64,000 nt of DNA, from assembly GCF_012273515.2 (NCBI RefSeq), contig NZ_CP050975.2, forward strand, positions 5,766,001 to 5,830,000. The letters run 5' to 3'. The notes under the pieces were generated by a model, which saw only the letters and a program-made list of their open reading frames with translations, was not told where the DNA came from and searched no databases. The position numbers and the translations under genes are program-made. This stretch comes from Streptomyces sp. RPA4-2 (GTDB lineage Bacteria; Actinomycetota; Actinomycetes; Streptomycetales; Streptomycetaceae). Below are positions 15,590 to 24,362 of the stretch, in pieces (position 1 is the stretch's first letter; the number at the start of each line of letters is the position of its first letter).

Positions 15590-16480
15590 TTGCTCCCCCT
15601 GCTGCTCGCCCTCGTGATGGCCGCCGCCGTCGCGGGCGCCCTGCTGGGCATCCGCATGATCCGCGCCGACGCCAAACTGCCCAGCGACCTCGCGCTCGCC
15701 CTGGAGGTCGGCGGAACCCGCGTCTCCAAGGCGGAGTCCGCCGTCGACCGCCTCGGCATGCGCTTCGCCCCCACGGTGCTGCGCCTGATGGGCCCCCGCC
15801 GCGTCGACGCCAAACGCCGGCGCATAGACATGGCGGGCAACCCCGGCGGCCTGACGCTCAACCGCTATGCAGCGCGCCGCGCGGTGTACGGCATCTTCGG
15901 CGTCCTGCTGGGCCTGATCTTCCTCACCAACGGCCGGCTCCTGTTCGCCGCGCTCTCACTGACCTTCGGCCTGGTCGCCGCCGACGCCCTCATCTGGCAG
16001 GCCGTCCGCGAACGCAAGGAGGCCATCGACCGCATCCTCCCCGACTTCCTCGACGTCCTCGCCGTCGTCGTCTCGGCGGGTCTCGGCTTCCGCCAGGCCC
16101 TGGACCGCGTCGCGGAGAAGTACGAGGGGCCGTGGGCCGACGAACTGCGCATCACACTGCGCCAGATGGACATGGGCGTCAGCCGTCGCCAGGCCTTCGA
16201 CGAGCTGCGCAGGCGCAACTCCTCCGAACAGGTCGCCCAGTTCGTGTCGGCACTGCAGCAGGGCGAGGAACTCGGCTCCCCGATCGCCGAGACCCTGATC
16301 CAGCTCGCCACGGACATGCGCCGCACGGACGCCCAGAACGCCCGCCGCCGCGCGGCCAAGACCATCCCGAAGGCGACGATGGTCACCCTCGTCTTCATGC
16401 TCCCGGCGACGATGATCCTGATCGCCACGGGAATGTTCCTGGGGTCGGGCACGAACTTCGGCTCGATCCTGGGCCGCTGA
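15590..16480 (+). CDS. tadC: TadC inner-membrane pilus assembly protein
   Basis: The start is a TTG at 15590, supported by GGAAGGAGGG seven bases upstream; no ATG or GTG nearby fits better. The 296-residue product has an N-terminal membrane anchor, a central pair of helices and the GspF-like domain DFLDVLAVVVSAGLGFRQALDRVAEKYEGPWADEL. A C-terminal hydrophobic segment (LVFMLPATMILIATGMFLG) completes it. It partners with TadB. The last base of its stop codon is the first base of the next gene's ATG. Confidence 0.92.
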   Translation: MLPLLLALVMAAAVAGALLGIRMIRADAKLPSDLALALEVGGTRVSKAESAVDRLGMRFAPTVLRLMGPRRVDAKRRRIDMAGNPGGLTLNRYAARRAVYGIFGVLLGLIFLTNGRLLFAALSLTFGLVAADALIWQAVRERKEAIDRILPDFLDVLAVVVSAGLGFRQALDRVAEKYEGPWADELRITLRQMDMGVSRRQAFDELRRRNSSEQVAQFVSALQQGEELGSPIAETLIQLATDMRRTDAQNARRRAAKTIPKATMVTLVFMLPATMILIATGMFLGSGTNFGSILGR

Positions 16481-17934
16481 TGAACACCCGCCGTACGCCC
16501 CCGCCCTGGCTGTCGCCTCCCGCGCCGCACCGGCCGTGGGCGGCCTCACCCGGCCGGCTGTGGGCCCGGCTGATCCGGCCGTGGGCGTCGGCGGAGCGGG
16601 AGCGGGCGGGGGAAGCCGGGGAGACGGCGGCGTCGAGCTGGCCCGGTGGCGCGGGCCCCGGCTATCTGGCCGACGACGCCCCCGCCCCCGGCAACGTCCG
16701 TCTCCAGCTCAACGCCCTCCAGGCCCTCTGCCGCCAGGCCTTCGCCGTCCGCCTCGCCGCGATCGCGATCGGCGCCCCCTTCGCGATGGCCAACGCGACC
16801 GACGGCCTGTCCCGTTACACGGTCCTGGCCGCCGCCGTCCTCGGCGTCATGGGCTCGTACGCCATGCTCAGGGACTGGGACCGCTTCGGCCCCCGCCTCC
16901 TCGCGCACCCCACCCTGATGGCCGTGGACCTGACCTTCGGCGCGGTGCTGCTCCTGACCGCGTCCCCCGCGTCCCCCCTCGCCTACGCGACGGTCTGCAC
17001 CCCGCTGCTGGCGGGCCTGCTGTACGGCTGGCGCGGCTCGGGCGTCTTCACGGGCCTCCAGCTGATCGTCCTGGTGACGGTGTACCGGGCTTGGCAGCAC
17101 CATCCGGGAGCCGGCGCCAACACCCTCCTGATCGCGGGGTTCTGCGTCGGCGCGGGCATCATCGGCGTCACCCTGCGCAACCTGATGTTCCGCTTCGGCA
17201 CGGCGAGCCAGGCACTGTCCGAGGCGAACTCCCGCCTCGCCGTCGCCGAGGCCGTCGAGTCGGAACGTGCGCGACTGGCACGCGAGATGCACGACTCGGT
17301 GGCGAAGACGCTGCACGGGCTCGCCCTGGCGGCGGAGGCGCTGGCCGCTTCGGCCTCGGCGGACGGTGCGGACCCGGGCACGCTGAAGCGCCAGGCGACG
17401 ACGGTGGCGGGGGCGGCCCGCCGGGCGGCGGCGGAGTCGCGTGACCTTCTGTCGGATCTGCGCCGCCAAGCCGACCACGCGACCTATGACACCGACGTCA
17501 TGGCCGAACTCAGTGCTTGCGTCGCCGAGTTCCAGGAGCGCACGCATCTCGTGACGACGCTCAGGCATCGGGGCGGGCGTCCGATCCTCCCGTTCGCCAC
17601 GACGCGTCAGGTACTTGCGATTGCTTCCGAGGCTTTGGAGAACGCGTTCCGCCACGCGGGAGCAAGGCGGGCTGAGGTCATGATCGACGTCTCGGAGGAC
17701 GAACTGGCCGTACGGGTGCAGGACGACGGAGAGGGCCTGCCCGTGGCACTTGTCCTGGATGACCTGACGAGAACCGGCCACTTCGGCTTGCTTGGCATGG
17801 CGGAACGGGCCGCGTCCCTGGGCGGCTGTCTCGACCTGAAGCGCTCTCCGCAAGGGGGGACGGAGGTCCATCTGTCCCTCCCCCTCGCCCAAGCCGTACC
17901 CCACACCCCCCAAGAGGAGGCCGCACATGCCTGA
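16480..17934 (+). CDS. Sensor histidine kinase (NarL/DesK type) embedded in the Tad locus
   Basis: This 484-residue product starts at ATG 16480. A Pro/Arg-rich tail precedes about five membrane segments between residues 85 and 245 with little extracellular loop. Next come the HisKA_3 box RARLAREMHDSVAKTLHGL (phospho-acceptor H271) and the HATPase domain with EALENAFRHAGA, DDGEGLP and GLLGMAERAASLGG. It should phosphorylate the response regulator encoded in the next gene, which overlaps it by 8 bases. The coupling to tadC by a one-base overlap suggests it regulates or monitors pilus assembly. Confidence 0.92.
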   Translation: MNTRRTPPPWLSPPAPHRPWAASPGRLWARLIRPWASAERERAGEAGETAASSWPGGAGPGYLADDAPAPGNVRLQLNALQALCRQAFAVRLAAIAIGAPFAMANATDGLSRYTVLAAAVLGVMGSYAMLRDWDRFGPRLLAHPTLMAVDLTFGAVLLLTASPASPLAYATVCTPLLAGLLYGWRGSGVFTGLQLIVLVTVYRAWQHHPGAGANTLLIAGFCVGAGIIGVTLRNLMFRFGTASQALSEANSRLAVAEAVESERARLAREMHDSVAKTLHGLALAAEALAASASADGADPGTLKRQATTVAGAARRAAAESRDLLSDLRRQADHATYDTDVMAELSACVAEFQERTHLVTTLRHRGGRPILPFATTRQVLAIASEALENAFRHAGARRAEVMIDVSEDELAVRVQDDGEGLPVALVLDDLTRTGHFGLLGMAERAASLGGCLDLKRSPQGGTEVHLSLPLAQAVPHTPQEEAAHA

Positions 17935-18658
17935 CCAGGCACTTTCCGGCCCGACCCTCCGTGTACTGGTGGCCGACGACAACCCCGTCGTCCGGGCCGG
18001 ACTGGTCGCGCTGCTCGGCGGCCATCCGGACATCGAGGTCGTCGCCCAGGCCGCGAACGGCGAGGACGCCGTTACTGCGGCGACTGCCCATCCGCCGGAC
18101 GTCGTCCTCCTCGACGTCCGCATGCCAGGTACGGACGGGCTCACCGCACTGCCCGAGCTGGCCCGGCTCGCCCCCGTGATGATGCTGACGTACAGCCGCG
18201 AACCCGAGGTCGCGGCCGAGGCGTTGCGTCGTGGCGCGGTCGGCTATCTCGTGCACGGCGAGTTCACGGTCGCTGAACTCATCATCGCAGTTAAGGAGTT
18301 GGGGCATCGTGGCCCCGTCTTCCCGGAATCGCTCGGTGTTTCGTACGAACCGAACGAAATCTCTTCGCATTTGCAATCGATTGTGGGACAGTCGTCAAGT
18401 CTCCGCTCCGGGCATGGAGCCATGCGGCGGCGTCGGGTTCCCAACCGTTTTGACTTCGGGCTGAGTTCAAGGGAGGTGGAGGTGATGGACCTCATCGCGG
18501 CCGGCATGAACAACGGTCAGATCGCCGCCGCCTGCTTCATCAGCGAGAAGACTGTCAAGAACCACATCAACCGCATCTTCGCGAAGTTGCACAGTTCCTC
18601 GCGCAGTGAAGCGATCGCTCACTGGTTGGGGACGGCGCGCAGGGGGTGGGGTCAATGA
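17927..18658 (+). CDS. LuxR-family response regulator, atypical receiver
   Basis: The 243-residue protein has a receiver domain at 1-125 with acidic pair D17/D18 and phospho-acceptor D63 (LLDVRMPG). A 60-residue linker and a GerE/LuxR HTH (LSSREVEVMDLIAAGMNNGQIAAACFISEKTVKNHINRIFAKL) follow. The conserved Lys after strand 5 is replaced: GYLVHGEF instead of GYLLK. The chemistry of activation may therefore differ. The linker, 18330-18470, has poorer third-position GC than the rest, as if less constrained. The next gene is the Flp pilin, a likely target. Confidence 0.92.
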   Translation: MPDQALSGPTLRVLVADDNPVVRAGLVALLGGHPDIEVVAQAANGEDAVTAATAHPPDVVLLDVRMPGTDGLTALPELARLAPVMMLTYSREPEVAAEALRRGAVGYLVHGEFTVAELIIAVKELGHRGPVFPESLGVSYEPNEISSHLQSIVGQSSSLRSGHGAMRRRRVPNRFDFGLSSREVEVMDLIAAGMNNGQIAAACFISEKTVKNHINRIFAKLHSSSRSEAIAHWLGTARRGWGQ

Positions 18659-18760
18659 CTCCACCCCGTGGAAGTTGGGTCCCTGGGCCCACCCGGAGTA
18701 GGCGTGCTATCACATACGGTGCTCGGGTTGGCATTGGTGTCGCGCGGGAGGACAGTGACG

Positions 18761-18961
18761 ATGAGCAAGTTCGACAGCTGGAAGCGGACTGTCGCCTCTC
18801 GGATACGGGGCGAGCGGCGGGATGCGGGAGCCGGGTTCGTGGAGTATGCGGGCCTGATGATCATCATTGCGGGGATCTTCACGTTGATCGACAGCCTGGG
18901 GCTGGACAACCTGATCTCGACGGCGATCCTCAACGCGGTCAACGATGTGATCGGCGGCTGA
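18761..18961 (+). CDS. Flp-type pilin
   Basis: The 66-residue product starts at ATG 18761. A basic leader of about 22 residues precedes the class III prepilin site, DAG/AGFVEYAGLMIIIAGIF, with Glu at +5 and Tyr at +6, which are hallmarks of Flp major pilins. The mature subunit of roughly 44 residues is one hydrophobic helix with a short tail. This would be the main fibre subunit. A 102-base gap with its own promoter probably allows high expression. Cleavage needs a TadV/CpaA peptidase, which is not encoded in this window. Confidence 0.92.
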   Translation: MSKFDSWKRTVASRIRGERRDAGAGFVEYAGLMIIIAGIFTLIDSLGLDNLISTAILNAVNDVIGG

Positions 18962-19566
18962 CCTCGGCGCAACTGCGGAGTGACGACGGGCAGACCCTCC
19001 CGATCTACATCTGGTTGACGGGGATCCTGCTCTTCGCCGCCTTAGCTTTCTTCGCGTTTGCCCTGGCAGCGTCCGCCCGCAATGGAGCTCAGTCCGCGGC
19101 GGACGCTGCGGCGTTGGCGGCAGCGCAGGACGCCCGTGACGAGCTGATGGACAAGCTCGGGGCCGCCATCGGTCAGGACGACAACTGGCTGGAGTGGCTC
19201 GACGGGGTACAGGGTCCTGATGGATTGGGGGCCGACGCCGCGGCCCAGCAGTTGGCTGCCGAGAACGACTCGACGCTTCGAGGCCTGCAGGCTGTCGAGA
19301 GGAACGGCTATCCCGGGTACCAGGCCGATATCCAGACCAACTACACGGTCGGCAGGTCGATCATTCCCGGCACCGAGACCAGGCACGCGACCGCGCACGC
19401 CGTCGCCGTCATCCAGCCGCGCTGTGACTTCGATCCGGCCGCGGACCCCAAGAAGCCCGTTGAGCTGAGCTGCGACGGCGAGACCGTCAACATCGACCCC
19501 GGAAATTTCGATCCGGTCGACCTTCCGGACGCGTCCGTTCTGTTCTCTGTGCATCTGGCCGAGTGA
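18958..19566 (+). CDS. TadG-like pseudopilin/pilus assembly protein with probable CTG start and a TTA codon
   Basis: The frame from 18958 to 19566 codes for DDGQTLPIYIWLTGILLFAALAFFAFALAAS, then QSAADAAALAAAQDA, typical of the TadG-like Tad pilin family, then a 150-residue outer part with two Cys. No ATG, GTG or TTG occurs in frame near the N-terminus. CTG 18958 overlaps the Flp stop as CTGA and is the best start, giving 202 residues. The codon at 19042-19044 is TTA, so expression should depend on the bldA leucyl-tRNA. The start is inference; the coding frame is secure. Confidence 0.85.
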   Translation: MTSAQLRSDDGQTLPIYIWLTGILLFAALAFFAFALAASARNGAQSAADAAALAAAQDARDELMDKLGAAIGQDDNWLEWLDGVQGPDGLGADAAAQQLAAENDSTLRGLQAVERNGYPGYQADIQTNYTVGRSIIPGTETRHATAHAVAVIQPRCDFDPAADPKKPVELSCDGETVNIDPGNFDPVDLPDASVLFSVHLAE

Positions 19567-19581
19567 GAGGAAGCCGTACCG

Positions 19582-20174
19582 ATGGACTTTCGGCACACCA
19601 TGAAGGGCCGCAGGGCGCTGAGCGCGGTGGCGATCACGACTGGGTTGCTCTTCACGGTGGCCGGCTGTGGCGGTGGAGACGGCGCGAAGGACGACAAGGG
19701 AACGTCGTCCTCTCCGCCCGTGAAGAGCAGTACTGGGGGAGACACGGCGCAGTCGAAGACGCCGGAGTCCGTTCCGCCGCTGGCTGAGGTCAAAGGCGAG
19801 AACGGCCTGACACTCACGGTCACCTCCGCCAAGCGCGACGGGGGAGGCTTCGTGACTGTTGAAGGGACGGTCACGAACAACACCGACAACATCTGGATCG
19901 CAGGAAACTGGCGTGGAGACGAGCGAGAGTTGGCGAAGAACGGCGCCTCCATCGCGGGTGCCACTCTGATCGACCAGAAGGGCAAGAAAAAGTACTTCAT
20001 CCTCCGGGACACGTCCGGCCGTTGTCTGTGCACGCAGTTCACCGGGGGGGTCAAGCAGGGCGCGACCACCGACTGGTTCGCCCAGTTCCCCGCCCCACCC
20101 GCCGGTAGCGACGACGTCGATTTCCAGGTCGGCTCCATGCCCCCGCCTCCATCCAGATCTCCGAGGGCGAGTAG
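19582..20174 (+). CDS. Secreted lipoprotein of the Tad locus, frame broken near its C-terminus
   Basis: From ATG 19582 the product has a signal peptide and lipobox (LLFTVAGC), a Ser/Thr/Lys-rich spacer and an Ig-like domain with EGTVTNNTDNIWIAGNW and a CLC motif. In the sequence as given the frame runs on to 20433 with a low-complexity Arg/Pro tail antagonistic to the next gene. If one base is added in the C5 run at 20140-20144, the protein ends with ASIQISEGE and stops at 20172-20174, two bases before the next ATG. I annotate that natural end. It is probably a membrane-attached accessory of pilus function. Confidence 0.75.
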
Positions 20175-20176
20175 CC

Positions 20177-20830
20177 ATGGCCCTCCCACCCCGCTCCGCC
20201 GCGACGACGCTCACGGCCCTCGCCGTACTGGTCGCCCTCGGTCTCCCCGGCCCGGCGTACGCCGACGGCACCGACCCCAGCGTGCCCCCGGGCAGCGTCA
20301 CCACGTCGCCTCCGCCTTCGGTGGACGCCACCAGCCCAGGCCTCAAACTCGCCGACGGCGCCACCCTCGCCCCCGCCAAGGTGCTGGACATCAAGTCGGT
20401 GGTGGAGGACCTCGGAGGGGAGGAGCGGCGTGAGGACACCAACTCGGACGTGACGTTCGCGCTGCAGGCCGAAGTCCTCTTCCCCAAGGACAGTTCGAAA
20501 CTGAACCCGGACGCCCGCGCGCGCATCGACGCGATCGCGGACGAGATCAAGGCTCAGAAGGCGACGACGGTCAGGGTCTTCGGTTTCACCGACGACCTCG
20601 GCTCGTACGCCCACGGCCTGACCCTCTCCAAGAAGCGCGCGGAGATCGTCCACGACGAGCTGGCGGCGGCGCTCGGTTCGACGGACGTCACCTTCGAGGT
20701 GCGTGGCTACAGCGAGGACTATCCGATCGCGGACAACACCTCGGAGCAGGGCCGCCGGAAGAACCGCCGTGTCGAGGTGACCTTCCCGCGCGGCGCGTCG
20801 AGCGGTACCTCGTCGGGGACCCAGAGCTGA
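20177..20830 (+). CDS. OmpA-like peptidoglycan-associated protein
   Basis: The 217-residue product has a signal peptide (ending near YADG), a Pro/Ser-rich spacer and an OmpA C-terminal-like domain. Visible motifs are EVLFPKDSSKLNPDARARIDAIADEI, VFGFTDDLGS, LSKKRAEIVHDEL and NTSEQGRRKNRRVEV. The domain binds the diaminopimelate peptide of peptidoglycan. In a Gram-positive cell it may anchor or gate the pilus at the wall. It follows the lipoprotein gene by two bases and is the last gene of the Tad operon. Confidence 0.88.
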   Translation: MALPPRSAATTLTALAVLVALGLPGPAYADGTDPSVPPGSVTTSPPPSVDATSPGLKLADGATLAPAKVLDIKSVVEDLGGEERREDTNSDVTFALQAEVLFPKDSSKLNPDARARIDAIADEIKAQKATTVRVFGFTDDLGSYAHGLTLSKKRAEIVHDELAAALGSTDVTFEVRGYSEDYPIADNTSEQGRRKNRRVEVTFPRGASSGTSSGTQS

Positions 20831-20842
20831 GAGCGTGCTGCC

Positions 20843-21418
20843 ATGAGAAAGATCGTGCTGATGATGTCGGTGTCCCTCGACGGGTACATCGAGGGACCGC
20901 ACCGCGAGATCGACTGGCACCGGGTCGACGCAGAACTGCACCGGCACTTCAACGAGGAGATCAGCCGCTTCGGCGCCCTGCTGGACGGCCGGGTGACGCA
21001 CGAGCTGATGGCCGCGTACTGGCCGACCGCCGACCAGGACCCCGCGAGCACCCCCACCGAGGCCGAGTTCGCCGGGATCTGGCGGGACATCCCGAAGATC
21101 GTCTACTCACGGACGCTGGAGCGGGCCGACTGGAACACCACCGTGGTACGGGACGTCGTACCGGAGGAGGTCCGGGCGCTCAAGGAGCAGCCGGGCGGGG
21201 ACCTGGGTCTGGGCGGCGCCGACCTCGCCGCCGCGTTCCTGCGGCACGACCTGGTCGACGAGTTCCGGATCTACGTCCATCCGGTGCTGATCGGCGCCGG
21301 GAAACCCCTGTTCCCGCAGGCGGACGCCCTGACCGCGCTGCAGCTCACGGAGACCCGCACCTTCGGCAACGGGGTCGTACTCCTGCGGTACGAGCGAGTG
21401 CCGGCGGGGCAAGTGTGA
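20843..21418 (+). CDS. Dihydrofolate reductase family protein (RibD C-terminal type)
   Basis: The 191-residue protein shows the RibD-C/DHFR-like fold: MMSVSLDGYIEGP at the start, LLDGRVTHELMAAYWP, IVYSRTLERADWNTTVV, then GGADLAAAFLRHDLVDEFRIYVHPVLIGAGKPLF. It probably reduces a pterin- or pyrimidine-like substrate with NADPH. The true substrate is unknown for most family members. It begins 12 bases after the OmpA-like gene but is functionally unrelated to it. Confidence 0.9.
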   Translation: MRKIVLMMSVSLDGYIEGPHREIDWHRVDAELHRHFNEEISRFGALLDGRVTHELMAAYWPTADQDPASTPTEAEFAGIWRDIPKIVYSRTLERADWNTTVVRDVVPEEVRALKEQPGGDLGLGGADLAAAFLRHDLVDEFRIYVHPVLIGAGKPLFPQADALTALQLTETRTFGNGVVLLRYERVPAGQV

Positions 21419-21583
21419 AGCATTGATGTGAGGTGTCCTTCGAGTGATCGACGCTCACGGCACCGTTGCTACGGTAAGGACGCGGTAAGGGGGACGGCCG
21501 CTCATGGGCCGTGACCAGCTGCCGCAGTACAAAAATCGCGGAAATCACGGGGACAGCAGGGAACGCGGGAGGGCGCGAGTCGC

Positions 21584-22057
21584 ATGGCCTGGGACGAGTG
21601 GGAGAAGCTGAAGGCCGACGCGGCCCGGCGGAGCACGACGCACATGCGGCTGAACCAACTGCCCGCCGACCCGGGCGGCGGTGGCGGCGCCGATCTCGTG
21701 GTCAACCAGGACGACCTGGGAGCCGTGGGCCACGAGGCGTTCATCCTCTACGGGGAGCTCCACAAGAAGACGGACATCGCGGGGGCCGGCGCCGACAAGG
21801 GGGGCGCGGGCTCGACGATGCAGTCCGCCGCCGCCCTGAAGTCCCACGGCTTCGAGATGGGCGGGGCTCTGGAGCAGACGGTCTCGGTGTGGACCTCCCA
21901 GGCCAAGTCGGTGCTCCAGGCGTGCGCGCACATCTCCAACCACCTGGACTTCAGCAAGAAGCTGCACGCGGAGCAGGACGCCGAGATCGCGGCCGTGCTC
22001 CAGGGCCGGGACGGCTCGGCCGAGTCGGTGTCCGAACTCGACAAGTACTTCAAGTAG
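21584..22057 (+). CDS. Small helical protein, WXG100/ESX-like, first gene of a secretion-type cassette
   Basis: The 157-residue product begins MAWDEWEKLKADAA and has no signal peptide. Residues 48-130 are predicted helical, with a Trp in VSVWTSQAK and a C-terminal YFK. The overall size and helical hairpin pattern resemble ESX/T7SS substrates or chaperone-like partners. It is 10 bases upstream of the 764-residue WXG-headed protein, so the two are likely made together. No catalytic motif is visible. Assignment to type VII secretion is inference. Confidence 0.65.
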   Translation: MAWDEWEKLKADAARRSTTHMRLNQLPADPGGGGGADLVVNQDDLGAVGHEAFILYGELHKKTDIAGAGADKGGAGSTMQSAAALKSHGFEMGGALEQTVSVWTSQAKSVLQACAHISNHLDFSKKLHAEQDAEIAAVLQGRDGSAESVSELDKYFK

Positions 22058-22067
22058 GGGCGCCCGG

Positions 22068-24362
22068 ATGGCACTCACGTTCACGGACCTCGTCGAGGTC
22101 GACCTGGGCAGGCTCGCCACCGCCGTCACCGACTGGAAGAACACCGTCGACGGTCTCAAGACCCAGGCCGAGAACGCCCGCAAGGGCATGCAGGCCAAGT
22201 CCGACGCCGCCCGCTGGGCCGGGGTGAACGCCACGGTGACACGGGAGTTCGTGGGCAAGACGACCAAGGAGATAGCCGACCTCCACACCGAGGCCAACAG
22301 CATCTACCAGGTCCTCGACGACGCCCACACGGAACTCGCCGCCCTGCAGAAGCAGATCAGGACCGCGGTCCAGACGGACGCCCCCGCCCTCGGCATCCGC
22401 GTCGAGGACATCGGCGACGGCAAGGTCCGCTGCTTCTTCCCGCACATCCGGGGCGACACGGACGAACGGACGCAGGAACAGCTCGACGCCAGGCAGGAGT
22501 TGGAGGGCCGTGTCAACGGACTCCTCGCCCACGCCTCGGAGATCGACGCGTCGGTGGCCCGCGCCCTGCGCAAGAGCCACGGCGGCGATCCGCACAACGC
22601 CGGGCACAGCGCGTACGAGTCCCTGAACGACGCCCAGGTCGAACGCGCGCTGGAACTCGCCCACAAGGGCGACAAGATGACCGACCAGGAGCTGGCCGAA
22701 CTCAACCGGCTGATCCGCTGCAACGGGCGTGAGAAGGACGGCGAGTTCGCCACCGAGTTCTACGAGGGACTCGGCGGGCCGGAGAAGACGCTGGAGTTCT
22801 ACGCCGAGATGTCCATCGACGGGACCGGCGGGGAGGCGACCAAGGTCCGGCTGGACGCCGTACGCGACCTCCAGCAGAACATGGGCTTCGCGCTGGCCAA
22901 CGCGACCGACCCGGACACCGCGCACCACCTGCCGGGCAGCTGGGGCGCCGACTTCCGCCGCCTCGGCACCCAGGAGATCGGCTGGGAAAAGGGCCAGTGG
23001 AACAAGCCGTACGGATACCAGGTCCTCGGCGGACTCCTTCGCTACGGGAACTACGACGCCCGCTTCATCAACCCGATCGCGGAGCACATCACCCAGCTCC
23101 ACAAGGAAGACCCGTACCGCTTCCTCAACAACAAGCCGATGGGCAGCGAGGACATCTACGGCTTCAACCCCTCCGGCCGGCTCGGCACCGGCAACGACCC
23201 GCTCAACAGTGTCCTGGAGGCGCTCGGCCACAGCCCGGAGGCCTCGGAGAAGTTCTTCACCGATCCGCCCACCGCGTACAACGAGGACGGCACGGTCAAG
23301 ACGGGCGGCAAGGTCGGGTTCGACACGTATCTCGACCTGTTCACCGACAAGGACTTCGAGTGGACCGTCGACACCAACGACACCAACATCCTCGCCGACG
23401 AGGACAAGACCAAGACCGCGCTGGGCTACGGCCCGCAGGCGCTGGGCCACGCCCTTGAATCGGCGACGACGGGCCGCCCGTACGACAGCGACGACACCGC
23501 GGACGCGATCCGGCACACGCCGGAGCGGGCCCAACTCGTCAACGACATCGTGAACAAGCTCGGCGAAGACCCCGGACTGATCCGGCACAACGAGAACGGG
23601 GACATCGACGAGGAGAGCGGCCCGCTGTACGCCATGCGGGGAAGCCTCGGGGACATCACCGCCGAGTACATGGGGGACTTCCAGTCGTCCCTTGCCGGAG
23701 GAGGGGAGCAGTTCACGTCCTTCGGGGAATCAGCCCGGCTGAACCCGGAGTTCGCACACCGGTTCCTGGCGGAAGTCGGCCAGGACCCGGATGCCTATGC
23801 CTCCATCACCAGTGCTCAACAGGCGTACACAGCGAATGTTGTGAACGACGTGATCAACGGTGACAGCGACTCGTCCGTCTCGGACGCCGAGCGGCTGCGC
23901 AACGCCACGCGCGCGGGGGGAATCGTCGCGGGCGTCATGAGTGAATCGCGGGCCGACGCCGTACTCGACTACCACACAGCGTCGGACAAGGAGTTCAACG
24001 AAGCCGCCGCCGACAAGCAGAAGTGGGCGGACCGTCTCCTCGGCATGGGAATCGACAAGGCCGCCGAACGCGTGCCGGTTCTTGGCGCTCCTCTTGAGTG
24101 GGCTTCCGAGGACATTCAGGAGTCCATCATGAAGAGCATCGAGAAGGACTCCTCGGACCAGGCCGAAGGGGATGCGACGCGGACCTATCACGAGGGCCGC
24201 TCGGCGGTGATGGACTCGGCGAGGACCGCTGTGGGCGCGGCCACCCGTAACAGCGGCTTCAACGCGGACACCATCAACGACCTCAAGAACTCGGCGGCGA
24301 ACGGCGCGGACGACGGACACACCGCCGGCGCCACGATGGAAAGCGCGGGAGACGCATCGTGA
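22068..24362 (+). CDS. Large protein with WXG100-like N-terminal helical hairpin, putative T7SS cargo
   Basis: The 764-residue product lacks a signal peptide. Residues 1-105 form two long helices broken near ARWAGVNA (a W-x-G type turn), then a coiled coil with regular Leu spacing (IADLHTEANSIYQVLDDAHTELAALQKQI). This resembles the LXG/WXG heads of type VII secreted proteins. Residues about 180-560 form a large mostly alpha-helical, Asp-rich domain (FYEGLGGPEKTLEFYAEMS), and the rest is helical with Gly/Ala. I think it belongs to the actinobacterial DUF6571-like group but cannot confirm that. It overlaps the lipoprotein gene by 4 bases. Confidence 0.75.
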   Translation: MALTFTDLVEVDLGRLATAVTDWKNTVDGLKTQAENARKGMQAKSDAARWAGVNATVTREFVGKTTKEIADLHTEANSIYQVLDDAHTELAALQKQIRTAVQTDAPALGIRVEDIGDGKVRCFFPHIRGDTDERTQEQLDARQELEGRVNGLLAHASEIDASVARALRKSHGGDPHNAGHSAYESLNDAQVERALELAHKGDKMTDQELAELNRLIRCNGREKDGEFATEFYEGLGGPEKTLEFYAEMSIDGTGGEATKVRLDAVRDLQQNMGFALANATDPDTAHHLPGSWGADFRRLGTQEIGWEKGQWNKPYGYQVLGGLLRYGNYDARFINPIAEHITQLHKEDPYRFLNNKPMGSEDIYGFNPSGRLGTGNDPLNSVLEALGHSPEASEKFFTDPPTAYNEDGTVKTGGKVGFDTYLDLFTDKDFEWTVDTNDTNILADEDKTKTALGYGPQALGHALESATTGRPYDSDDTADAIRHTPERAQLVNDIVNKLGEDPGLIRHNENGDIDEESGPLYAMRGSLGDITAEYMGDFQSSLAGGGEQFTSFGESARLNPEFAHRFLAEVGQDPDAYASITSAQQAYTANVVNDVINGDSDSSVSDAERLRNATRAGGIVAGVMSESRADAVLDYHTASDKEFNEAAADKQKWADRLLGMGIDKAAERVPVLGAPLEWASEDIQESIMKSIEKDSSDQAEGDATRTYHEGRSAVMDSARTAVGAATRNSGFNADTINDLKNSAANGADDGHTAGATMESAGDAS

